Positions 57,405 through 64,000 of a stretch of 64,000 nucleotides of DNA are shown piece by piece. The notes under the pieces were generated by a model that saw only the letters and a program-made list of their open reading frames with translations, had not been told where the DNA came from and made no database searches. The DNA is from Cherax quadricarinatus (Eukaryota > Arthropoda > Malacostraca > Decapoda > Parastacidae): the NCBI RefSeq assembly GCF_038502225.1, contig NC_091312.1, forward strand, positions 25,581,847 to 25,645,846, written 5' to 3'. Position 1 is the first letter of the stretch. Every line of letters begins with the position of its first letter. The translations under genes and the position numbers were made by a program.

Positions 57405-57675
57405 AGATTAATATTTCGTTCGGATTTTTAACCCCGGAGGGTTAACCACCCAGGGTAACCCAAGAAAGTCAGTGCGTCATCGAGGACTGTCTAACTTATT
57501 TCCATTGGGGTCCTCAATCTTGTCTCCTAGGATGCGACCCACATCAGTCGACTAACACCCAGGTACATATTTGCTGCTAGGTGAACAGGACAATAGGTGT
57601 AAGGAAACGTGTCGAAATGTTTCCTCCCGTCGGGAATCGAACCCGGGCCCTCCGTGTGTGAAGCGGGAACCAGCA
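57405..57675 (-). mobile_element. tRNA-derived SINE (minus copy)
   Basis: B-box complement GGGAATCGAACCCGGG and tRNA-like head at right; body with CAGTCGACTAACACCCAGG and GGAGGGTTAACCACCCAGG at left. Confidence 0.8.
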
Positions 57676-58690
57676 TCATGGTTCTTGGATAATAAGCATA
57701 TGTAGGTTGAACATAGCCACAGAATTAGAATGAATGAACAGTCTATTGTTGCTGTTAATTCATAGTTATCCCTTAATAAATACAGTTTTCTTTTAGCATA
57801 GATTGATTCTTCATTTTCTTTGTTTTTATCGCGTACACTTTTATTTTCTCGTAAGGATATGCACTCCTGATAGCAAATATTGATTAATTGGTGCCTCTAC
57901 TTCTCTTAAAAGCTCATAACATATTATTGCATAAAATCTCTCAGTCTACTTAATCATTTGTACCTGTGAGCCCCCATAAGCGACCAGGAGTCATCCATTT
58001 TCTAAGATGGATGACATTAAAGATTGAATCCATTCAGAATTATTTTATTTTAATCAAAGGAAAGCTCTAAACTGGTAGGGATCCATATAAAATATTGAGC
58101 AGAGGGCAACTACACCAATTCTAATGTCCATGAGCCTTCAGGGACCAATATGGAAATCAAGGACCCCAATGGCAATAAATCACTTTGTCTGACTTTTCTC
58201 GGGGTTATCCTAGATAATCTACACATCTGCTGCTATATATGATAATTTATGTAACTGTATTTATGTGTACCTGTACCTGAATAAACTTACTTAATATTTC
58301 ACACCTCCAGGTAGGGTTGAAAACTCGAAGCCGATCAGATAAGGAGGTCTGAAGCTGTAAATGAAGACCGTTTTTGTAATTCTTTCTATTGAAAAAATCT
58401 TTACATTCTTCAAAGAGAAAATAATTGATTTTATGTTTCTTAAAAAAGTCCAATTTGATAATTTTATGAACTTGGCAAACTGACATCCACAAAGCAAAGC
58501 CGAAATTTCTTATATATTTACATTTGATACACGAACATTTAAGCGTTTGAAGTCGACCAGAAGATGCATTCTCAAGTTAATGTATGTAAGCCATTTTTTT
58601 TTTGTAATAAAATTGGCAGTTTAAGGATACATAGCTCAAAATAAAAAACTTTCTTCAAATAAAGTGGGGGCGTTGACCCCCGAAACACCA
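57676..58690. other. Intergenic sequence, repeat fragments only
   Basis: Holds a SINE 3' fragment (58160-58295), two GAAGCCGATCAG motifs (58323, 58543) and a LINE-B end (58664-58680). No gene recognised. Confidence 0.5.
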
Positions 58691-58870
58691 CCTCCAAGGC
58701 TGAGGGACTGATTACCTCATCTTTTGTACATAGTTCTTCTGTTTTCTAATTATGTCCAAGAATCTGTATCGATAAAGCCACTGGATGGCGAAACGTCTAC
58801 AATAAAGATAACCTGATGTTGCACAAGTGTCTTAACTTTCATCTTGTCGGTATTGTATACCTGTCTTGCA
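58691..58870 (+). mobile_element. Single-arm copy of the hammerhead-like element family
   Basis: Contains AAAGCCACTGGATGGCGAAA (58774-58793) followed by CGTCTACA, then GATGTTGCACAAGTGTCTTA and CTTGTCGGTATTGTATACC, the family's end sequence. The core reads UCGAUAA, so two positions are altered. A more distant relative lies at 58925-58990 (GGATTACAAAAGCC ... GAAACATCTAATC). Confidence 0.6.
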
Positions 58871-58990
58871 CAACCTGCCTAGGTCACCTAATTTCCTTTC
58901 TCTATATGTGTTTCTCTTATTGGATTACAAAAGCCGAGTGAGCGAAACATCTAATCAAATATCCTAAGTGTTGCGTTTGTGCTCATTCTA

Positions 58991-59540
58991 CTTCAACAAC
59001 AATGAATGCATAAAATAGTTTAAAAATAAAAAATCTCAAAGCGTTCCTCAGATGATAACAAACAAGTTACAGTGAGCAACATTAAAGAGGACGAGAATGA
59101 GGACTGTCCCTAGAGTGAAGCTGGTGTTGATGCGAGGTACGAGGAGCAGATGGTATCTTCTCAGCCAGGTGGCGGGTCTATGCTTCCTTCCCACGTTCCT
59201 TCAGTGCTATGCGCAATAACTTGACTGGCAAATGGTGTCGACAAGTGTAGTGAAGAGTGTGTGCAAAACGGATCCTTTTTTTCTGACGAAGATTCACTCG
59301 CTGTAGAGGTTTATCAAGTCATTATATAATAAAGTTTTGCACAGACCGAGAAACTTGTTTTACATACTGTCTCTCTGTGAATGATTTACAGAAATGTGGT
59401 AAAATGCTTATGCAGAGTGACAACTGTGTTATCTTCTGTTTAACTCTTGAAAAATTATCATCAAGTTTAAAAATATCTCCTGTATAGGAAAGTGAAGCTG
59501 TCTACAAGAACTATGTGTGAAAGACATGCAGCGTCGCTGA
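58991..59540. other. Upstream region of glutathione peroxidase gene
   Basis: No known repeat or other gene recognised. Confidence 0.5.
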
Positions 59541-59548
59541 TATAAAAG
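59541..59548 (+). promoter_or_regulatory. Candidate TATA box of glutathione peroxidase gene
   Basis: TATAAAAG, 43 bases before the start codon, which would give a very short leader. Alternatively TTACCTGTTGCAG at 59559-59571 could be a splice acceptor with the true promoter further upstream. Confidence 0.4.
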
Positions 59549-59583
59549 AGCCCCAGAAATTACCTGTTGCAGGCAATATCAAG

Positions 59584-59754
59584 ATGATGGCCCGGTTAGT
59601 GCCGCTGCTGCTGATCGCGGCCCTGCTGAGCCCAGGACTCGCGGAAATCTTCCCTCGACGTGTTTGTGGGGAAGTTGAAGGCGACATTTATCAATTCTCA
59701 GCCAATTTGCTGGAGAATGGAACTGAAGTCAGCTTTGAAGAATACACAGGCAAG
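59584..59754 (+). CDS. Glutathione peroxidase exon 1 (signal peptide)
   Basis: 57 codons ending EEYTGK. Donor GTGGGT at 59755. Confidence 0.9.
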
Positions 59755-61176
59755 GTGGGTAGCCATCACGGTACAGTTACGGCAACCTCAGTTTTTTTTT
59801 TTTCTTAAGTTGTCACAATTATAATTATCTATTTCTCTAAAATATTTTCAGTTCATATTCAATATCGCCACAATCTGCGTACTCCTTAATGGCTGTTTCA
59901 TTATCTAAGTAGTATCCTTCAGCTGTTACATAACTATGCAGAATTTAAACATTCGCTTATTAAATCAAATCAATTCAGATAACATTGGATTAATAGCCTC
60001 GATTTGTATTAATTATTTATTTTTGCACTGTTCGACTTGAATTTTAGAGTAAATTATATTAACTTTAGAATCAATGTTTTATACACTGTTAAAATAATTT
60101 AATGCTTGTGTAGTACTACTTATTAAACTTTATTTACATGTAAATCCTCGCCCAGCAGCCGTCGATGTAATGTTTGTGTCCCACAGGTGGTGTTGGTGAT
60201 CAACTTGGCCACCTTCTGCGGACTCACCGTCCCGTCTTACACCCAGATGAATGCACTTGCGGAGTTCTACGTCGATCAGGACTTCGTAATCCTTGGCTTT
60301 CCCTGCAATCAGTTTTCAATGGTAATATATAAAAATATTATCTTGATGTGTACGGAATCTCCCTCTGAGTTATATATCATAAATTACATTTTAATGAAGT
60401 ACCTGCGAATTTAGGAGATTTACGCAATGCATATTTCTTAATCGTCTTTATTACATTTTTTTTTCTTTCTGAGAACAGCTAGAGCCGGGAACCAACAGCG
60501 AGATCATGAACGGTATCCGCTACGTTCGTCCAGGTGACGGATTTGAGCCTCTGATCACCATGTTTGAGAAGACTGAGGTGAACGGCAATAATGAACACCC
60601 ATTCTTTACATTCCTGAAGGTGAGTTCAAGTATATTTTAATAGCAGTTTTATAGAATTCAGAGAGAAGCTATTCATCTCATCAGAGTACCTCACAGGTAA
60701 TCTTGAATCTTAGCTTCCGACTACAAAGTTGCATCACTTCCACTCTACAGCCTCATCCTCAATAACTCTGCCCTTAGAAACTTGTTAACTGTACATTTTT
60801 CTTCATTTATGGGCATATAATGCAATATTGTACTCCAGTCTTTTAAGAGAAGTCTGTGAACTTGTTTTATAATAAACTCCTAATGGTTTTTACATACATT
60901 TCTTCCGAATAAACGTTAGTCAATTGGTAGTTTTGTTTTTTCTGAACTATGATTAAATCTGATTTTTGTTTGTGTCCAATTCAGGGCGCGTGCGAGTCTA
61001 CATACACGGAGTTCTATTCTGACCTCTTTTATGAGCCCATAAGAATTGGGGACGTTCAATGGAACTTCGAGAAGTTCCTGATCGGTAGAGATGGCAAGCC
61101 GTACACACGCTACCATCCAGATGTTACAGATCCTGAGGACCTCAAGGATGACATCAACACCCTTCTCAACGCTTAG
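59584..61176 (+). CDS. Secreted glutathione peroxidase, cysteine type (4 exons)
   Basis: Spliced CDS: 59584-59754, 60187-60321, 60479-60619, 60985-61176, 212 codons, all introns GT-AG and phase 0. The signal peptide is [20 protein letters not shown]. The enzyme reduces hydrogen or lipid peroxides with a thiol donor. Catalytic Cys about 68 lies in NLATFCGLT, where animal selenoenzymes have selenocysteine; the codon is TGC, so no SECIS is required. Gln about 99 in LGFPCNQF, and Trp 175 with Asn 176 in [11 protein letters not shown], complete the catalytic set. EPGTNSEI and [10 protein letters not shown] match the extracellular GPX3-like layout. Start: two adjacent ATGs, the first taken. Confidence 0.93.
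60187..60321 (+). CDS. Glutathione peroxidase exon 2 (catalytic Cys)
   Basis: Acceptor TGTGTCCCACAG, donor GTAATA, 45 codons. Contains NLATFCGLT and LGFPCNQF. Confidence 0.93.
60479..60619 (+). CDS. Glutathione peroxidase exon 3
   Basis: Acceptor TTTCTGAGAACAG, donor GTGAGT, 47 codons. Contains EPGTNSEIM and PFFTFLK. Confidence 0.93.
60985..61176 (+). CDS. Glutathione peroxidase exon 4 (catalytic Trp)
   Basis: Acceptor TGTCCAATTCAG, 63 codons plus TAG. Contains [14 protein letters not shown] and ends DINTLLNA. Confidence 0.93.
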   Translation, partial: GACESTYTEFYSDLFYEPIRIGDVQWNFEKFLIGRDGKPYTRYHPDVTDPEDLKDDINTLLNA

Positions 61177-61454
61177 GACTTTCTCGAGGACTTCATTGGG
61201 AGGACACTAGCCTCCTATCCTTGAACTTCCAACTGAAGCTCCGTAACATAACCAATGCCCATTCTCATACAGCATCCCGCCCATGACGACGCTGTCAAAA
61301 ACCTTCAGGTGACCAGCGTCTGTAGTAATATGGGTGAGTGTGGCCACTTGTTCACTCTGGCTGCCACTCTCCTGTCTGTGGGTTGCTGCAGAGGCTGGGC
61401 TGGGCTGGACGGAGCCGCTGGAAATCACAACTACACCATGAAATGATAATCTCC

Positions 61455-61460
61455 AATAAA
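61455..61460 (+). terminator. Poly(A) signal of glutathione peroxidase gene
   Basis: AATAAA 279 bases after the stop codon, followed by an A run. Confidence 0.65.
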
Positions 61461-61980
61461 AAAAAAGTCATAAATCGGTTTTGTTTTGATTTTGCATTGG
61501 AAAAAAATAATTTAAATATGCAGTAAAATTTCATATTGATTAAGAGAACAAAATCACGTTATCGTTATCATGAAAAATTGGCGATTCAATTAAATATGCA
61601 AAGCGCTATAGACATACTTAAGTCACATATTCTCATAAATGAAAGAAAACGTATTTTTTCTCAGCTGTTACAAGCAACAACGCTGTATAGCCCTTGTGGC
61701 TTAGCGCTTCTTTTTGATTATAATAATAATACAAGCAACAACACTACTATTCAGACTCTTGTCCACAAGTTTCTATTTTTTTTTTCAGAAACGTCTTCAA
61801 AGTTAGAGGGCTGAAAACATATTTAAAACTGCTGATGCTTGTTACAATAAAGATTTTGTTAATAAAAGAAAAGATAAAGTTTATAATTTTCTTCTTTTTG
61901 GGTGACCCTGCCTCGGTGGGAGACGACCAGTAGATTGAAAAAACAATAAAATAAATTCATAACGTTTAAAGATTCATACG
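61461..61980. other. Intergenic sequence with repeat scraps
   Basis: Two short dispersed-repeat pieces: TAGCCCTTGTGGCTTAGCGC (61688) and GTGACCCTGCCTCGGTGGGA (61902). No gene. Confidence 0.5.
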
Positions 61981-61984
61981 AGCA

Positions 61985-63905
61985 TGAGTAGAAGTGGTGT
62001 TGATGTTGGTAGTGGTGGTGATGGTGGTAGCAGTGGTGGTGATGGTGGTAGCAGTGGTGGTGATGGTGGTAGCAGTGGTGGTGATGGTGGTAGCAGTGGT
62101 GGTGGCATTAGCAGTAGTGGTGATGGTGGTAGCAGTGGTGGTGATGGTGGTAGCAGTGGTGGTGATGGTGGTAGCAGTGGTGGTGGCATTAGCAGTAGTG
62201 GTGATGGTGGTAGCAGTGGTGGTGATGGTGGTAGCAGTGGTGGTGATGGTGGTAGCAGTGGTGGTGATGGTGGTAGCAGTGGTGGTGGCATTAGCAGTAG
62301 TGGTGATGGTGGTAGCAGTGGTGGTGATGGTGGTAGCAGTGGTGGTGGCATTAGCAGTAGTGGTGATGGTGGTAGCAGTGGTGGTGATAGTGGTAGCAGT
62401 GGTGGTGATGGTGGTAGCAGTGGTGGTGATGGTGGTAGCAGTGGTGGTGATGGCGGTAGCAGTAGTGGTGATGGTGGTAGCAGTGGTGGTGATGGTGGTA
62501 GCAGTGGTGGTGATGATGGTAGCAGTGGTGGTGGCATTAGCAGTAGTGGTAATGGTGGTAGCAGTGGTGGTGATGGTGGTAGCAGTGGTGGTGATGGTGG
62601 TAGAAGTGGTGGTGATGGGGTAGCAGTGGTGGTGATGGCGGTAACAGTGGTGGTGATGGCGGTAGCAGTGGTGGTGATGGTGGTAGCAGTGGTGGTGATG
62701 GTGGTAGCAGTGGTGGTGATGGTGGTAGCAGTGGTGGTGATGGTGGTAGCAGTGGTGGTGATGGTGGTAGCAGTGGTGGTGATGGTGGTAGCAGTGGTGG
62801 TGATGGTGGTAGCAGTGGTGGTGGCATTAGAAGTAGTGGTGATGGTGGTAGCAGTGGTGGTGATGGCGGTAGCAGTGGTGGTGATGGTGGTAGCAGTGGT
62901 GGTGATGGTGGTAGCAGTGGTGGTGATGGTGGTAGCAGTGGTGGTGATGGTGGTAGCAGTGGTGGTGATGGTGGTAGCTGTGGTGGTGATGGTGGTAGAA
63001 GTGGTGGTGGCATTAGCAGTAGTGGTGATGGTGGTAGCAGTGGTGGTGATGGCGGTAGCAGTGGTGGTGATGGTGGTAGCAGTGGTGGTGATGGTGGTAG
63101 CAGTGGTGGTGATGGTGGTAGCAGTGGTGGTGGCATTAGCAGTAGTGGTGATGGTGGTAGCAGTGGTGGTGATGGTGGTAGCAGTGGTGGTGATGGTGGT
63201 AGCAGTGGTGGTGGCATTAGCAGTAGTGGTGATGGTGGTAGCAGTGGTGGAGTGGTATTAGCAGTGGTGGTGATGGTGGTAGCAGTGGTGGTGGTGGTAT
63301 TAGCAGTGGTGGTAGTGGTATTAGCAGTGGTGGTAGTGGTATTAGCAGTGGTGGTGGTGGCATTAGCAGTGGTGGTGGTATTAGCAATGGTGGTGGTGGT
63401 ATTAGCAGAGGTGGTGGTGGCGGTATTAGCAGTGGTGGTGGTGGTATTAGCAGTGGTGGTGGTGGTGGTATTAGCAGTGGTGGTGGTGGTGGTCGCATTA
63501 GCAGTGGTGGTGGTGGTAGCAGTGGTGGTAGTGGTATTAGCAGTGTTGGTAGTGGTATTAGCAGTGGTGGTGGTGGTATTAGCAGTGGTGGTGATGATGG
63601 TGGTAGCAATGGTAGCGGCATTAGCAGTGGTGGTAGTGGTACTAGCAGTGGTGGTGGTGGTGGCATTAGCAGTGATGGTGGTGGTATTAGCAGTGGTGGT
63701 GGTGGTGGTATTAGCAGTGGTGGTGGTGGTGGTGGTAGCAGTGGTAGTAGTGGTATTAGCAGTGGTGGTAGTGGTACTAGCAGTGGTGGTGGTGGTGGTG
63801 GTATTAGCAGCGGTGGTGGTGGTGGTATTAGCAGTGGTGGTGGTGATGGTGGTAGCAATGGTAGCGGCATTAGCAGTGGTGGTGATGGTGGTAGTGGCTG
63901 TGATG
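61985..63905. repeat. 21-bp trinucleotide-based minisatellite, two sub-arrays
   Basis: To about 63250 the unit is GGTGATGGTGGTAGCAGTGG plus one base, with interspersed GGTGGTGGCATTAGCAGTAG variants. From 63250 on, GGTGGTAGTGGTATTAGCAG variants dominate. The period is a multiple of three, so all frames stay open (SSGGDGG, MVVAVVV, PPSPPLLP). No signal peptide, splice site or promoter supports a protein. Confidence 0.93.
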
Positions 63906-64000
63906 GTAGTAGCAACAACCAAGTAAGCTCAAACTATAGTCGATCAAATGAGAATGCTCTCCTGTTCACCAGCGTCTCGAGGAACATAAATACTAAAAAT

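Noticed and set aside
61984..63261. 425-codon Gly/Ser then Val-rich frame
   Set aside because: Pure minisatellite translation with equally long frames in other phases and on the other strand.

Overview
The window reads as animal nuclear DNA, most likely from a decapod crustacean (crayfish, crab or shrimp type). Two genes are split by GT-AG introns. Almost everything else is retroelement debris, tRNA-derived SINEs, minisatellites and long TG/AC, TA, TTA and GA tracts. The order-level call is inference from repeat style and arthropod-like genes; it was not checked against a database. No bacterial-type gene, operon or CRISPR array is present.

Genes. (1) A WSCD-type sulfotransferase-like gene (closest remembered relative: Drosophila CG9164) lies on the + strand in five coding exons from 19908 to 51877, about 319 residues spread over 32 kb. 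Introns 1 and 3 are 15.2 and 12.3 kb and are filled with transposons. (2) A secreted glutathione peroxidase with catalytic cysteine instead of selenocysteine lies on the + strand in four exons from 59584 to 61176, about 212 residues.

Layout. 1-1450: 19-bp minisatellite. 1625-2210: palindromic element with hammerhead-ribozyme-like arms. 2433-7195: two arrays of a C-rich satellite around a broken gypsy-like gag/protease fragment. 7.9-15.7 kb: several copies of one non-LTR element (LINE-A), nearly all abutting TG/AC tracts. 20-24 kb: 16-bp and 35-bp minisatellites and a Penelope-like element with a GIY-YIG endonuclease. 25.7-31.1 kb: two more palindromic elements and another LINE-A copy. 32.3-33 kb: solo Pao LTR. 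37803-48352: a Pao/BEL LTR retrotransposon inside intron 3, itself interrupted by a palindromic element (41617-42130) and by LINE sequence (44618-47093). 52.4-54.1 kb: broken LINE with RNase H. 61.98-63.9 kb: trinucleotide-based minisatellite.

The most interesting signals are four. A family of palindromic, non-autonomous elements with 12-14 bp target duplications carries hammerhead-like folds; one keeps an intact CUGANGA/GAAA core and a covarying stem II. LINE-A is repeatedly truncated exactly at AC/TG microsatellites. The Pao element has an in-frame UGA followed by CUAG, a known readthrough context. The Penelope-like element is capped by an inverted copy of its own 3' end.
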